A stretch of 39,990 bases of DNA, from NCBI GenBank assembly GCA_011388275.1, contig DSAB01000073.1, forward strand, positions 1-39,990, written 5' to 3'. This DNA comes from a bacterium (GTDB lineage: Bacteria; Zhuqueibacterota; QNDG01; DSAB01). Made by a program: the position numbers and the translations under genes. Position 1 is the first letter of the stretch. Every line of letters starts with the position of its first letter. Positions 6,965 through 17,100 of the stretch are shown here, piece after piece. A model generated the notes under the pieces. The model was not told the DNA's origin. It saw only the letters and a list, made by a program, of their open reading frames with translations, and ran no database searches.

Positions 6965-9733
6965 TCAACGGATTAAAATGGCCCGCCGAATGTCCCTGAA
7001 TGACCCGGCCTGCATCATGATGAAATACACACCCGTGGATACCGGCTGTCCTGCCGTATCCGTACCATTCCATACAACGGCATGAAACCCGGGTTCATAC
7101 ACATTCTGGGTCAGCACCCTGACCTGCTGTCCGAACATGTTGTAGACCACAATCCACACATCGGCCGATTCGGAAAGGGCGAAATGCACGATGGTCTGTG
7201 TGTTGAACGGATTGGGATAATTCTGGTTCAAGGCCGTTTCTCGAGGAAGCATGTCATCCGTCTCACCACCCGTTCCGGTGGCCAGATAGAATGTGAAGAA
7301 GCCTCCGATGCAGGGAGTGACCAGACTGTCCCGGTCAACAGCCAGAACACGCCAGAAATACCGGCCATCCATAAATTCATCGGGCCACAGTAGCGTCAGT
7401 TGATTATCGGAGATTTCCGTGCGGGTTATCATCGCGGATCCGGTGAAGGAGGAATCCGTGTCCAGCTGGAACAGATAGGTCAGTGTGTCACCCGGATCCG
7501 GATCAACCGCCTCCTCCCATTCGAATTCCAGAGAATGCGGCATGGTCACCGCGGCCCATCCGTCGGGCGGATGCAGCAGGGAAAAAGGCAGGGGCGGATC
7601 CGGTACGGGAAGTATCTCGATAACCACAAGGTCCCATCCCGTCTCTCCAAGCGGATCCCGCACGCCGACCCTGATACTGTCGATCCCGAACCAGTGAGGC
7701 TCATGCGAGAAGATCTTCAGGGTTTTGGCGGTCGTGTCCACCTTTGTGTTGATATGGGTTCCGGGTTCCGCCAGAACGATTAAAACCGAATCGGGATTGT
7801 TATCCTGAGTGTGGGCCAGAATGAATTCCCAGGTCCAGGTCAGTGTGTCGTCTTCGGCGAACATTGTATCCGGTAAAACGACTTCAGGTGTCCTGTTCCC
7901 GAAATGGGCGGTTATGGACTTCGGACGCGTCATGACCACACTTTGGGGATTTTCCGCGCCCGCGGCATCACCCGTCCAGTACAGAAAATCATACCAGCCG
8001 AGAGGTTCCGCCATTACCATTACCGAACTGTCCCGATCGACCCATAATCCGGGTGCAGGCGGATTCAGCGTCCCCGCACCCTCGGGCTGCGCATCCAGCT
8101 TGAGATAATATTGTGTGGAAAACCAGGCGGTCAGTGTGTCGTCCCTGTCGGGCGTTTGATAGAGCAGAACACGAGAAGAATCGTGATCCCAGTGCTGAAA
8201 AAGATGGCGGATTCCGGTTTCTTCGACAATGGAATCGCATTGAATTGTGTATGAGCAGTTTTCTTCGACCCGTACCTGGTATGGAGTGATCCCCATGTCC
8301 CCGTCAAAATAGACAGGAAGTCCCTGAGGGCGTGAATCGACGGTCAGGGTATACACATGCACACGATCCTGAATGCGGACGTTGCAGTCGGGCGATACAC
8401 TCTGCAAGTCAGCCAATCCATTCGCGCTTTCATACTCGAGGTTCTCAGGCACGACAATACTGGATAGAGTCATTGCGACCCGGCCCTGGATAGAAGACCC
8501 CGTAACTTCAATTCCATGATCTCCATAGGATCGCCGGTCGCCCGTATCATAAGATTCCGGAAAAAAATGATCCCGAAAGAAAAGACGCTGTTTATCGCCT
8601 GGGGGCGTGCCTTGAAGATACCACAGAGTCAGCAGGGAGCCCCGCGATATCACCGAATAGGGATGATCGGGATTGCCCGCTATGACCATCCAGTTCATTC
8701 CCGGCCATAAAATGGTGTCATTCAGCGAGCGGTTGAACAAATCGATGGTTTCGCCCTCCGGATTGGCGGGGTTAAAAAAGGTCATGCCCATGGCATGGGT
8801 GGATCCGTCGAAAGATATTCGAAGCCGTTCCACCCGCCCTTCATTAAAAGAAGGGATGTGAAAAGCGTCCGGGATCCAGTCAATACGGGACGGATAAAAA
8901 TATCCAAGAAAATGCAGGCTGTCCTCGAATTCAATCTTGTTCCCCAAAACATTCCCGAAGGCCCGTATCTTCAGTGTATTCCGGCGCCAGAGACGAACGA
9001 CTCCCGATCCGCCGATACTCGTCTTGCCGCTTTTTGCGGTGACATGCAGACTGACACCCGGCACCAGCTGAATGTCCTCATCCATGGATTCCTTGATGAC
9101 CACGGTTTTATTCAGGCCGTATTCGGTAATCCGCAGGTGCAGACGAAGCTTTTTAAGGTCCAAAAGATCGAGACTGTCTCCGCCCGCCGATTTCCTGATA
9201 AGCAAAGAGTCCAGCAGTCCTCCCGGACCGTAATGCACGGTATAAACCGGTGAATAGAACCAGTCTTCCTGAGGATCCGCCGTGATCAATGCCGGATGGC
9301 CGGGCGTCTGAGTCCTGACCAGATAGAGCCATTTCCGCGACCCGGAATTCGATTCGCGCAGAGTCAGCTGAATGCGCTGTTCAAAACCGTCATCACCGGT
9401 CCATTCGGTGGGCGGAGCACTGTCTCCGGCCGCGTTTTCGAAAAAGACCAGCTCGTCATCTTCGTCCAATATTCCGTTGCCCTGTATTCGCAGCACGCCC
9501 GAACGGTCCCGTTCATCCCACTGAAAAGGGACGGAATGCCATGTGCCTTCTGTTTCATCATACCGGACCAGACTGAGATATTCGAGCGGCTCGCCCAGAA
9601 AAGCGGCCATCTCCGCTCCCTGAATCACGACCGGACGAATCCGATGCCAGTCTTCAGCCCCTGCGGCGGAAACAGCGGGAATCAGCGCGCAAAAGAAAAC
9701 GGCAAGCGGTCGATGTATGGCATTTCGGATCAT
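6965..9733 (-). CDS. Large secreted/surface protein with C-terminal sorting domain
   Basis: 922 residues. A signal peptide precedes AGA-EDWH. The N-terminal about 470 residues form a beta-rich region with no family I recognise. Residues about 480-640 hold two InlB-type bacterial repeat modules (VDSRPQGLPVYFDGDMGITP; LDAQPEGAGTLNPPAPG, each ending in TAWF/TAHFG). A Fn3-like segment follows (LEFEWEEAVDPDPGD, YFWRVLAVD). The end, LNQNYPNPFN to IRRAILIR, is the T9SS type A/FlgD-like sorting domain of FCB bacteria. So it is probably secreted and surface-attached. No type IX genes are in the window. The ATG at 9733 is 15 bases from AAGGAGG. An in-frame CTG at 9742 is 6 bases from it and may be the true start. 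Confidence 0.8.
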   Translation of the reverse strand: MIRNAIHRPLAVFFCALIPAVSAAGAEDWHRIRPVVIQGAEMAAFLGEPLEYLSLVRYDETEGTWHSVPFQWDERDRSGVLRIQGNGILDEDDELVFFENAAGDSAPPTEWTGDDGFEQRIQLTLRESNSGSRKWLYLVRTQTPGHPALITADPQEDWFYSPVYTVHYGPGGLLDSLLIRKSAGGDSLDLLDLKKLRLHLRITEYGLNKTVVIKESMDEDIQLVPGVSLHVTAKSGKTSIGGSGVVRLWRRNTLKIRAFGNVLGNKIEFEDSLHFLGYFYPSRIDWIPDAFHIPSFNEGRVERLRISFDGSTHAMGMTFFNPANPEGETIDLFNRSLNDTILWPGMNWMVIAGNPDHPYSVISRGSLLTLWYLQGTPPGDKQRLFFRDHFFPESYDTGDRRSYGDHGIEVTGSSIQGRVAMTLSSIVVPENLEYESANGLADLQSVSPDCNVRIQDRVHVYTLTVDSRPQGLPVYFDGDMGITPYQVRVEENCSYTIQCDSIVEETGIRHLFQHWDHDSSRVLLYQTPDRDDTLTAWFSTQYYLKLDAQPEGAGTLNPPAPGLWVDRDSSVMVMAEPLGWYDFLYWTGDAAGAENPQSVVMTRPKSITAHFGNRTPEVVLPDTMFAEDDTLTWTWEFILAHTQDNNPDSVLIVLAEPGTHINTKVDTTAKTLKIFSHEPHWFGIDSIRVGVRDPLGETGWDLVVIEILPVPDPPLPFSLLHPPDGWAAVTMPHSLEFEWEEAVDPDPGDTLTYLFQLDTDSSFTGSAMITRTEISDNQLTLLWPDEFMDGRYFWRVLAVDRDSLVTPCIGGFFTFYLATGTGGETDDMLPRETALNQNYPNPFNTQTIVHFALSESADVWIVVYNMFGQQVRVLTQNVYEPGFHAVVWNGTDTAGQPVSTGVYFIMMQAGSFRDIRRAILIR

Positions 9734-9772
9734 TTGATTCAGGACAAACCTCCTTGTGCCGACCCGGTGGGG

Positions 9773-10966
9773 TCAGGTCCGTAAAATAATATGCTCATTG
9801 CTGAAAATCCGTGTGCAGAGCAGCAGGCTGACAGCGGCATATAAAATCAGTGAGCCATAGACTTCCAGCATCAGCAGCGGAGATACCGAACCCGCGATGA
9901 TGGCCCGGGTGCTGAGAGAAACATTCAGTATAGGAATCAGAGCCGTGACCGTGTTCAGTTCCATGCCCGGGAGAAGGCCGATAAACGCGGGTATGATCAC
10001 CGCTATGGTCATCGGGCTGATGGCGCTCTGAGCTTCCTTGAAAGAACGGGCAAACAAAGAAACGGAAAGCAGAATCGCCGCAAAGAAAACAGTCAGAGGC
10101 AAAAGGAGCGTGAAGAGCATCAGAATGGAACGCCATTCCAGTATGCTCATGATGACCGTAAAAAGCTGCGGCGGTATTTCCGAAACCTGCCGGATACCCA
10201 GATACAAGCCGAGCATGGAGATTACTGCAGATCCGATTCCGGTCAGCACAACGACACCGAACTTGCCGGTTAATATCTGAAACCGGCCCGCCGGCGTGGT
10301 CAGCAGGGTCTCCAGAGTGCCTCTCTCCTTTTCACCGGCGGCCAGGTCGATGGCCGGATACATGGCCCCCATAAAACAGAACAGAATAAACAGATAGGGA
10401 AGAAAACCGCCCACGGCCTCGGCCAGACGCTCCTTGGCCGACGCCAGATTCTGTTCATGGATATCCAGCGGCCGATGAATATCCATATTCAAACCCAGCC
10501 GCGCGAAACGGTTTTCAAGAAGCCGGTGCTCGTATCGTTCCAGCTCATCCCGAATCCTGTTTTTCCCGATCGCCTCTCTGTCCTTGGATTTGAAATAGAA
10601 GGTGATCCGCGCACGCGAAAGAGATTCGACCCGATCATCGAACCCTGGATCAAAATCCAGATAGGCATCCAGACTGTCCCCCCGAATGCGCCGGCGGGCG
10701 GTCTCCAGGGGAATGCCTTCGATCACAATCATGTCTTTTCTGGACATGAGAGAAGCCCGAAAATCCATGGCATTGCCGTGCGTATCCAGTCCGACTTTCA
10801 GAATTTTCTCCTGGGCCTTCCGGGTCTGTGTGAGCATCATTCTGGATGAGATGGATATGAGCAGGGGAAAGAGAAGCAGGGGCATCACGATCATAGTGAA
10901 GAGGGTGCGCCGGTCTCTGAGAGAATCGAGCAGCTCTTTTTTAAAGATGACGATCGTGGTTTTCAT
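9773..10966 (-). CDS. ABC-2 type permease, NatB-like
   Basis: 397 residues. One N-terminal membrane helix (FTMIVMPLLLFPLLISISS) is followed by a soluble region of about 145 residues containing KVGLDTHGNAMDF and FYFKSKDREA. Then come five or six C-terminal helices beginning FLPYLFILFCFMGAMYPAI, with the motif AAGEKERGTLETLLTTPAGR. This is the layout of COG1668/NatB permeases, known in Bacillus for sodium export and otherwise poorly assigned. It overlaps the ATPase gene upstream by 4 bases (ATGA), so the two make one exporter. The substrate cannot be read from sequence. Confidence 0.88.
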   Translation of the reverse strand: MKTTIVIFKKELLDSLRDRRTLFTMIVMPLLLFPLLISISSRMMLTQTRKAQEKILKVGLDTHGNAMDFRASLMSRKDMIVIEGIPLETARRRIRGDSLDAYLDFDPGFDDRVESLSRARITFYFKSKDREAIGKNRIRDELERYEHRLLENRFARLGLNMDIHRPLDIHEQNLASAKERLAEAVGGFLPYLFILFCFMGAMYPAIDLAAGEKERGTLETLLTTPAGRFQILTGKFGVVVLTGIGSAVISMLGLYLGIRQVSEIPPQLFTVIMSILEWRSILMLFTLLLPLTVFFAAILLSVSLFARSFKEAQSAISPMTIAVIIPAFIGLLPGMELNTVTALIPILNVSLSTRAIIAGSVSPLLMLEVYGSLILYAAVSLLLCTRIFSNEHIILRT

Positions 10967-11733
10967 GCGGCCTCCTTCAGCAGATCGATAAATGCCGCTT
11001 CAAGCGTTTTTCCCCGCATGTTTGCGCTGAATGCATCGAAAGAACCGTTGAACAGAAGCTTTCCTTCATGGATCACGGCCATATCATCACTGAGCAGGCT
11101 GACCTCGCCCATAATGTGAGTGGAAAAAATGATCGTCTTTCCCTCCTCCCTGCATTGACGGATCAGAGTAATGATATTCTGTGAAGTCAGAACATCCAGA
11201 CCGACTGTGGGCTCATCGAATACCATTACCTCCGGATCATGAATGATCGTCCGTACGATGGAGACCTTCTGGCGCATGCCGCCTGACAGTTTCGCGATCC
11301 GGCGGCCGGCAAATTCATGCATGTCCAGAAGATCGAACAGTTCATCCCTGCGTTTCTCGAAGCGCTGCTTTTCCATGCCATACAGATCGGCATAATACTT
11401 GACCAGTTCCAGAGGCGTAAGCCTTTCATAAAGCCGGGTTGTTCCGGTCAGAAAACCCAGACGCCGCCTGACTTCGAAGGCCTGTTTCTGCGTGTCGTAA
11501 CCGGCAACACGGATGGATCCGCTGTCCGGTCTGAGCAGCGCGGCAATGAGACGCAGCGTTGTGGTTTTTCCGGCTCCATTGGGTCCGAGCAACGTGAATA
11601 TACGGCCGGGTCGGCACTGAAAACTGATATTGTCCACAGCCGTCACCTTGTGGCTGAGCGCCTTCCGTCCTTTCTCCTTTTTCTGTTCCCGGCTCAGCGG
11701 GAAATGCTTCGAAAGGCCGGATACTTCAATCAT
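10963..11733 (-). CDS. ABC transporter ATPase, NatA-like
   Basis: 256 residues. Walker A is GPNGAGKTT (50-58), signature LSGGM (149-153), Walker B VMVFDEP with D173 and E174, H-loop His206 in STH. A Lys/Arg-rich insert at residues 15-29 precedes the fold. It drives the NatB-like permease encoded directly after it. AGGAG lies five bases before the ATG. The pair lies upstream of the secreted-protein gene (39-base gap after the permease) and may share a transcript with it, but that is not evidence that this protein is its cargo. Confidence 0.93.
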   Translation of the reverse strand: MIEVSGLSKHFPLSREQKKEKGRKALSHKVTAVDNISFQCRPGRIFTLLGPNGAGKTTTLRLIAALLRPDSGSIRVAGYDTQKQAFEVRRRLGFLTGTTRLYERLTPLELVKYYADLYGMEKQRFEKRRDELFDLLDMHEFAGRRIAKLSGGMRQKVSIVRTIIHDPEVMVFDEPTVGLDVLTSQNIITLIRQCREEGKTIIFSTHIMGEVSLLSDDMAVIHEGKLLFNGSFDAFSANMRGKTLEAAFIDLLKEAA

Positions 11734-11818
11734 CGCTTCTCCTGATTATTGGTTTCATTTTAATTCTCCCGAACCGACCGGACTCGTTATCACTTGCATC
11801 GAAAGTATCGAGCGGCAT

Positions 11819-12493
11819 TCAGCCGATGATCATTCCGATCAACAAAGCGGTGACCGCCAGAATCAGCAAGGCCGCCGCGAGAATCCCCGTATTGGCGAAA
11901 TTGAAAGTCCATATTCTGCGCCGGCGTCCCCGCACAAAAAACCGGGGATCGCGGAAATTGACATAGAACGGACCTTTCCAGGCCTCCTTCCTTCGCTCGG
12001 GCCTGTCCCAGCGGAACGCGGGATCCGCCAGGCGCAGAGTATCATTGAACCATCGATTGGCAGACCACAGCGCCAGGAAGAGCACCCACGCCCCGGCCAG
12101 CCCATGAACGATCAGTGTCATTCGGATTCCGTAATATCCGCTCCGGCGTCCCGCCCACAACAAACAGACCGCGGCGGATGCGATAATACACGTTTCGACC
12201 AGACAGAAAAGAGCCATGGTGCGGTTTTTCAACTCGAATTCCCGTATCAGGGGCTTTTTAATCTCCGCGAGCGGCGGCATAGCCTTCAACAGATTGTTTC
12301 CGGCCTGAGTGGAAATCATCACGAAAACCAGGTAGCAAAGCATCACCAGGCCGGTCCATCCGACCAGAAATGAGACCGGCCCGAGAATGAGCTGCCGGTC
12401 TCCGGATTCTGAAATATCCACGGCGATCCCGCCCCGGGTCAGGAGCTGGCCGAGCAGAATCAGAAAGGAAATCAGCGCCAAAGCGATAATCAT
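11819..12493 (-). CDS. Five-helix membrane protein with DUF5808-like tail
   Basis: 224 residues from the ATG at 12493. The open frame extends farther up but into asnS, so I chose the first ATG after the asnS stop. A GTG at 12526 is another option, and neither has a strong ribosome site. Membrane segments start near MIIALALISFLILLG, LGPVSFLVGWTGLVML, MALFCLVETCIIASAA, LIVHGLAGAWVLFLAL and NTGILAAALLILAVTA. Between the last two, FYVNFRDPRFFV and RRIWTFNFAN resemble DUF5808 (a DDPR-FV...W-LNFA pattern). The family link is tentative and the function unknown. It follows asnS by 56 bases. Confidence 0.6.
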   Translation of the reverse strand: MIIALALISFLILLGQLLTRGGIAVDISESGDRQLILGPVSFLVGWTGLVMLCYLVFVMISTQAGNNLLKAMPPLAEIKKPLIREFELKNRTMALFCLVETCIIASAAVCLLWAGRRSGYYGIRMTLIVHGLAGAWVLFLALWSANRWFNDTLRLADPAFRWDRPERRKEAWKGPFYVNFRDPRFFVRGRRRRIWTFNFANTGILAAALLILAVTALLIGMIIG

Positions 12494-12549
12494 TCGGCTA
12501 TAGATGGTTGGAAAACGGTTGAACACGATAAAAAAACCCCGTTTTGAGT

Positions 12550-13842
12550 TTACGGATTGAGCCGATGCATCATACGCGGAAAAGGAATGGTCTCTCGCAC
12601 ATGAGGCAGCTTGCATATCCAGGCCACGGTTCTTTCGATTCCCAGGCCGAAACCCGAATGGGGAACGCTGCCGTACCGGCGCAAATCCAGATACCATTGA
12701 AAAGCATCCTGCGGAAGGCCGTGCTCGTCGATCCGCTTCCTTAACGTTTCATAATCGTCTTCACGCTGTCCGCCCCCGATAATCTCTCCGTATCCCTCGG
12801 GCGCCAAAACATCCACACCCAGGGCCCTGGATTCGTCATGGGGATCCCGCTTCATGTAAAAGGCCTTGATCGCGGCCGGATATCGGTGAACCATGACGGG
12901 ACGGTCAAACCGCCCCGAGATGACCGTCTCGTCCCCTCCGCCGAAATCATTGCCTAACTCGAAAGAGACTCCTTCCTGCTTGAGAATATCCGCCGCCTCA
13001 TCATACGATATCCTGAGAAAGGGCGGCTGAACCCGCTCCAGAGGCCGTGTATCCCTTTCCAGTTGTTTGAGCTCTTCCCCGCGGTTTTCCAGAACTTTCT
13101 CTACTATATAACTGACAAAAGCCTCTGCGAGATCCATATTGTCATCCAGATCGGCCCAGGCCACTTCGGGTTCGACCATCCAGAACTCGGTCAAATGCCG
13201 GCGGGTCTTGGACTTTTCGGCCCGAAAGGTGGGGCCGAAACAATAAACCTTGCCCAATGCCGCGATCGCGGCTTCACTGTACAGCTGGCCGCTCTGGGAC
13301 AGGAACGCCTTTTGCCCGAAATACTCGGTCTCGAACAGCGTGGTCGTGCCTTCACACGCGGCCGGAGTGAAAATCGGCGTGTCAACCAGGGTAAAACCTC
13401 TTGAATCGAAAAAATCACGGCACGCCTTGATGATTTCATGGCGGATTTTCAGTATGGCCCGCTGCCTGGACGAGCGCAGCCACAGATGCCTGTGATCCAT
13501 TAAAAAGGCGGTTCCATGCTCCTTGGGAGTGATGGGATACTCTTCGGCCTGCTGATAGACGGACATCTCCTCAACCTGCAGTTCATATCCTCCCGGCGCT
13601 CTTTCATCGGCGATCACCGTTCCGCGCATTATCACGGAAGACTCCTGGTTCACCGTTCGGGCCGCTTCGAATGTCGCTTCCTGTACGTCTTTTTGGGACA
13701 CCACGGATTGAATCATGCCTGTGCCGTCGCGCACCAGCAAAAACCACAGTCTGCCAGATGATCGCTTATTGTGAAGCCACCCTTTGACCGTGACGGTTTG
13801 GCCTTCATGTGAACCGGCATCAGCAATATAAACGTGTTTCAT
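12550..13842 (-). CDS. asnS: Asparaginyl-tRNA synthetase
   Basis: 430 residues from the ATG at 13842 ([10 protein letters not shown]), chosen for AAAGGTGG four bases upstream over an ATG 48 bases farther up. It charges tRNA-Asn. An N-terminal OB fold binds the anticodon ([20 protein letters not shown]). Class II motif 2 is [20 protein letters not shown] and motif 3 is [25 protein letters not shown] is the AsnRS form rather than AspRS. The presence of AsnRS shows direct asparaginylation is available. Followed by the five-helix membrane protein. Confidence 0.96.
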   Translation of the reverse strand: MKHVYIADAGSHEGQTVTVKGWLHNKRSSGRLWFLLVRDGTGMIQSVVSQKDVQEATFEAARTVNQESSVIMRGTVIADERAPGGYELQVEEMSVYQQAEEYPITPKEHGTAFLMDHRHLWLRSSRQRAILKIRHEIIKACRDFFDSRGFTLVDTPIFTPAACEGTTTLFETEYFGQKAFLSQSGQLYSEAAIAALGKVYCFGPTFRAEKSKTRRHLTEFWMVEPEVAWADLDDNMDLAEAFVSYIVEKVLENRGEELKQLERDTRPLERVQPPFLRISYDEAADILKQEGVSFELGNDFGGGDETVISGRFDRPVMVHRYPAAIKAFYMKRDPHDESRALGVDVLAPEGYGEIIGGGQREDDYETLRKRIDEHGLPQDAFQWYLDLRRYGSVPHSGFGLGIERTVAWICKLPHVRETIPFPRMMHRLNP

Positions 13843-13900
13843 GAAACCACCTTTCCGTGTTGTCCTGTTGATCACCGCGGAACTTTCCACGCGGAAAATA

Positions 13901-14941
13901 TCAGGCCCAGTCTTCCATCTTCGGATTGCGTGTCATCAGATCATACAGCGCCTCTTTCGGAGGTTTGTTTTCGAACAAAACCCGGTACACTTCACGGGAA
14001 ATGGGCATCTCCACTTGATACCGTGTGGAAAGATCCATGACGGACCGGGCGGTGCGAACCCCTTCGGCCACCATGACCATGCTTTCCAGCACTTCATGCA
14101 AACTCCTTCCGCGGCCGATCTGTTCTCCCACATACCGGTTGCGGCTGTGACGGCTCGTGCAGGTAACGATGAGATCGCCGATTCCGGACAAACCCGCAAA
14201 TGTCATGGGATTGGCCCCCATGGCCACACCCAGTCTTGTGATCTCAACGATCCCCCGGGTCAAAAGGGCCGCCTTGGTATTGTCGCCGCAGCCGGCCCCG
14301 TCGCTGATCCCTGCGGCCACGGCAATGACATTCTTAAGCGCGCCGCCCAGTTCCACGCCGGTCACATCCGGATTGGTATAGACCCGGAATGACGGGCTTT
14401 TCAGAATATCCTGAATGATCCGGCCCGACTCGCTGCCGGTGGATGCCGCGGTCACGACCGTGGGGATGCCCTGTGCCACTTCTTCGGCATGGCTCGGCCC
14501 CGAAAGAACCACCACGCGTTCCGGGTTCAGCGAGGGCATGGTTTCGAGAAGCACCTCGGACATGCGGAGCAGCGAATCATTTTCGATGCCCTTGCTGCAG
14601 CTGACCACCAGCGGTCCGGAATTCAGAGTCTTCGCCACACTCGCGCCCACGGATCGCATCACATGAGAAGGAACCACAAAAAAAAGGACATCCTGTTCAT
14701 GAATCACGGCATCCAGATCGGAACTGATCTGAACGGATTCCGGGATCGGCACGCCCGGAAGAAACGCGCGGTTTTCACGATCCAGAATGATCCGGTCCGC
14801 GGCAGACCGGTCGAATTCCCACATACACACCCGATGGCCGTTCTTGCATAGAAGCACGGCCAGAGCCGTTCCCCAGCTTCCGGCTCCCAGGATGCCGATA
14901 CGTTTGATCCCGATATTCCGGTTATTGTTTTTCTTTTCCAA
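13901..14941 (-). CDS. gpsA: NAD(P)-dependent glycerol-3-phosphate dehydrogenase
   Basis: 346 residues. It makes sn-glycerol 3-phosphate from dihydroxyacetone phosphate for phospholipids. The nucleotide-binding motif [13 protein letters not shown] opens the protein; [18 protein letters not shown] carries the catalytic Lys, and [16 protein letters not shown] follows. The only usable start is TTG at 14941, with AAGGA eight bases upstream. It overlaps the end of plsY by 20 bases. GpsA makes the acyl acceptor that PlsY uses, so the pairing is functional. Confidence 0.96.
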   Translation of the reverse strand: MEKKNNNRNIGIKRIGILGAGSWGTALAVLLCKNGHRVCMWEFDRSAADRIILDRENRAFLPGVPIPESVQISSDLDAVIHEQDVLFFVVPSHVMRSVGASVAKTLNSGPLVVSCSKGIENDSLLRMSEVLLETMPSLNPERVVVLSGPSHAEEVAQGIPTVVTAASTGSESGRIIQDILKSPSFRVYTNPDVTGVELGGALKNVIAVAAGISDGAGCGDNTKAALLTRGIVEITRLGVAMGANPMTFAGLSGIGDLIVTCTSRHSRNRYVGEQIGRGRSLHEVLESMVMVAEGVRTARSVMDLSTRYQVEMPISREVYRVLFENKPPKEALYDLMTRNPKMEDWA

Positions 14942-15551
14942 ACCGGTTTTCCTTGCCCTGAAGCAGGCGGACGATATTACGCCGATGCGTGAAGAATATC
15001 AGCACGCCCAGAACCACTCCCGTCCAGATCAGCGTTTGAGGCAGATCCGGATCCAGCCAATGCCTCTGAGCCGTCAGGGCCAGGGGAAACACAATGCCCG
15101 CGGCCAGAGACCCGATGGAAACAATCCGGAAAGCGGCCACCAAAGCGATCCAAACGATCAGAGTCGCCGCGGACGCCAGCGGCGCCAGGGCAAGCAGAAC
15201 ACCGAAAGCCGTACCCACTCCCTTTCCACCCCTGAACCCCGCAAACACGGTCCAGATATGGCCCAGAACAGCGGCCGAACCGGCCAAAATCTGAACCGTC
15301 AAAAGATCCGGATACGCGTGAAAGAGACAGGGCCACAGCAGCACGGACAGCATTCCCTTGCCGATGTCGATGATCATCACGAGAAGCGCGGGTTTCCAGC
15401 CCATCACGCGGAACACATTGGTGGCGCCGGCGTTTCCGCTTCCATGATTTCGAATGTCATCCCGAATAATCAGCTTTCCGGCCCAAACCGCCGTGGGGAT
15501 CGATCCGGTCAGATAGCCCAGAATCAGAACAGCCGCGGTTCCGGCAATCAT
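14922..15551 (-). CDS. plsY: Glycerol-3-phosphate acyltransferase PlsY
   Basis: 209 residues from the ATG at 15551 (MIAGTAAVLILGYLTGSIP), which overlaps the purM stop as ATGA and has GGTGG upstream. It is an inner-membrane enzyme that acylates glycerol 3-phosphate from acyl phosphate. Conserved cytoplasmic loops are GSGNAGATNVFR and FRGGKGVGTAFG. Five hydrophobic segments fit the known topology. The partner PlsX is not in the window; gpsA follows directly. Confidence 0.95.
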   Translation of the reverse strand: MIAGTAAVLILGYLTGSIPTAVWAGKLIIRDDIRNHGSGNAGATNVFRVMGWKPALLVMIIDIGKGMLSVLLWPCLFHAYPDLLTVQILAGSAAVLGHIWTVFAGFRGGKGVGTAFGVLLALAPLASAATLIVWIALVAAFRIVSIGSLAAGIVFPLALTAQRHWLDPDLPQTLIWTGVVLGVLIFFTHRRNIVRLLQGKENRFGKEKQ

Positions 15552-16555
15552 CTGCGCACCACCTTTCCGATACACACGGGCTTTTCTCCCATGCCCCTGA
15601 GTTCATCCATCACGGTTTCGGCCGTCCGGGGTTCCACGACAAGTATATAACCGATTCCCATATTGAAGGCCTTTCGCATTTCGCGCCGGGAGATGCCGCC
15701 GGCGGATTGGATGATTTCAAACAGCGGCGGAACAGGCCAGTCCCAGGTGATATCCAGGCCCAGACCCCGGGGCAGAATACGCCGCGTGTTTCCGGTGATT
15801 CCTCCCCCGGTAATATGTGACATACCCTTGATCCGGTATTTGTTCAGGATGTCACGAACCGGCCGCAGATAGCAGCGATGCACCTTCAGCAGAGATTCGC
15901 CCAGGGGCAGGTCCAGTTCGGGCAGCAGCGTATCGACCGTGTAACCGGCCTTTTCGAACAGAACCTTACGCGCCAGCGAATATCCGTTGGTATGCAGGCC
16001 CGTGGAGGGAAGGCCGATCATGGTATCTCCGGGCTGAATGTCCGAACCATCCACGATCCGGTCCCTCTCGACAACGCCCACGATGCATCCTGCCACGTCG
16101 TACTCCCCCTGCGCGTAAAAACCCGGCATTTCGGCCATCTCACCGCCGATCAGGGCGCATCCGGCCTCCCGGCACCCTTTGACCATGCCCCGTATGATCG
16201 CTTCCATCACATGAGGATGCAGTTTCCCTGTACCGATGTAATCGAGAAAAAACAGAGGAAACGCTCCGCCCGCCAGAATATCGTTGATGCAGTGGTTGAC
16301 CAGATCTTCTCCGATGGTGTCATGGTGCTTCATGAGAAAGGCGATTTTCAGTTTGGTTCCCACACCGTCGATGGAGGAAACCAGCACCGGATTTTTCAGC
16401 CCGGCCGGAAATTCAAAGAACCCTCCGAATTTTCCAAGATCGGTCAGAACCTCGGGTGTGAATGTGGTCCGGACCATGGATTTGATCCGTTCCACGGCTT
16501 GTTCTCCGGCCCGAATGTCGACTCCGGCCGATTTATAATCCATTCTCTTCTCCAT
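15548..16555 (-). CDS. purM: Phosphoribosylformylglycinamidine cyclo-ligase (AIR synthetase)
   Basis: 335 residues from the ATG at 16555. GAGG lies six bases upstream; a second ATG at 16543 (MDYKSAGVDI) has GGAG at the same distance and is equally possible. It performs the fifth step of purine synthesis. Motifs are DYKSAGVDI, SSIDGVGTKLKIA, GEDLVNHCINDIL, ALIGGEMAEMPG and SHITGGGITGN. No other pur genes are in the window. It overlaps both neighbours, DUF4416 upstream and plsY downstream, so it is part of a tightly coupled operon. Confidence 0.96.
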   Translation of the reverse strand: MEKRMDYKSAGVDIRAGEQAVERIKSMVRTTFTPEVLTDLGKFGGFFEFPAGLKNPVLVSSIDGVGTKLKIAFLMKHHDTIGEDLVNHCINDILAGGAFPLFFLDYIGTGKLHPHVMEAIIRGMVKGCREAGCALIGGEMAEMPGFYAQGEYDVAGCIVGVVERDRIVDGSDIQPGDTMIGLPSTGLHTNGYSLARKVLFEKAGYTVDTLLPELDLPLGESLLKVHRCYLRPVRDILNKYRIKGMSHITGGGITGNTRRILPRGLGLDITWDWPVPPLFEIIQSAGGISRREMRKAFNMGIGYILVVEPRTAETVMDELRGMGEKPVCIGKVVRR

Positions 16556-17078
16556 CCCTTTCCTCATGAACAAGAGCGGCCCGGACTTCGAGAAAAAATT
16601 TCAGGGCTGTCTCTGACTGATAATCCGGAAAGGTCCATGCCTCCGGACGAAATCGGCCATGTCTGTACTGCAGCTGCAGATCGCCATAAATCCCGTCATC
16701 CAGAAAGATCCGATGGGCGAAATCTTTTGTCGAAGCCAAAACCAGCTTGGATCCGGTGACATAGCCGGGATCCAGATTGACTCTGCGTTTCCCGTCAGTG
16801 GACCATTTTTTCTCCACGGCCTGGGCCTGATGCTTCACGGCCGGCAGACGGCCCGGATCAATCGATGGAATGAAACCGACAAAGCACTTGAGCAGGTTCG
16901 GCCCCATCTCATTTTCATAATAATCGGTAAACGCCGAAAAATCGAAAACCGGCGAAACCGCGTCGACCGACCCCCATTGTTCATCAAACGATGACAGAAC
17001 CGCGTTCCGCTCTATTTCCGGCCGAAATGCGAGGGCGCATATCAGCCTGACTGGTTTGACCGCTCGAATGACGCCCAA
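16533..17078 (-). CDS. DUF4416 family protein
   Basis: 181 residues from a TTG at 17078 with GGAG seven bases upstream. Family hallmarks are PVRLICALAF near the N-terminus, FTDYYENEMG, KRRVNLDPGYVTGSKLVLAS followed by TKDFAHRI, GIYGDLQLQYRHGRF and WTFPDY. The biochemical role of the family is unknown. It leads the purM-plsY-gpsA run and overlaps purM by about 20 bases, so translation is probably coupled. Confidence 0.88.
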   Translation of the reverse strand: MGVIRAVKPVRLICALAFRPEIERNAVLSSFDEQWGSVDAVSPVFDFSAFTDYYENEMGPNLLKCFVGFIPSIDPGRLPAVKHQAQAVEKKWSTDGKRRVNLDPGYVTGSKLVLASTKDFAHRIFLDDGIYGDLQLQYRHGRFRPEAWTFPDYQSETALKFFLEVRAALVHEERDGEENGL

Positions 17079-17100
17079 AAGGGCTCTCCGGTTTGAATAA

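Noticed and set aside
6965-11733. NatA/NatB exporter as the secretion system of the 922-residue protein
   Set aside because: The protein has a Sec signal and a type IX-like sorting domain, whereas ABC-2 exporters of this kind move small molecules or ions. Proximity alone is weak.
12494-12697. N-terminal extension of the five-helix membrane protein
   Set aside because: The extension lies within asnS, is low-hydrophobicity and Arg/Ser-rich, and looks like antiframe coding.
13841-14392. Plus-strand open frames opposite gpsA, asnS, murC and other dcw genes
   Set aside because: They are antisense shadows of genes with intact family motifs and have no recognisable domain of their own.
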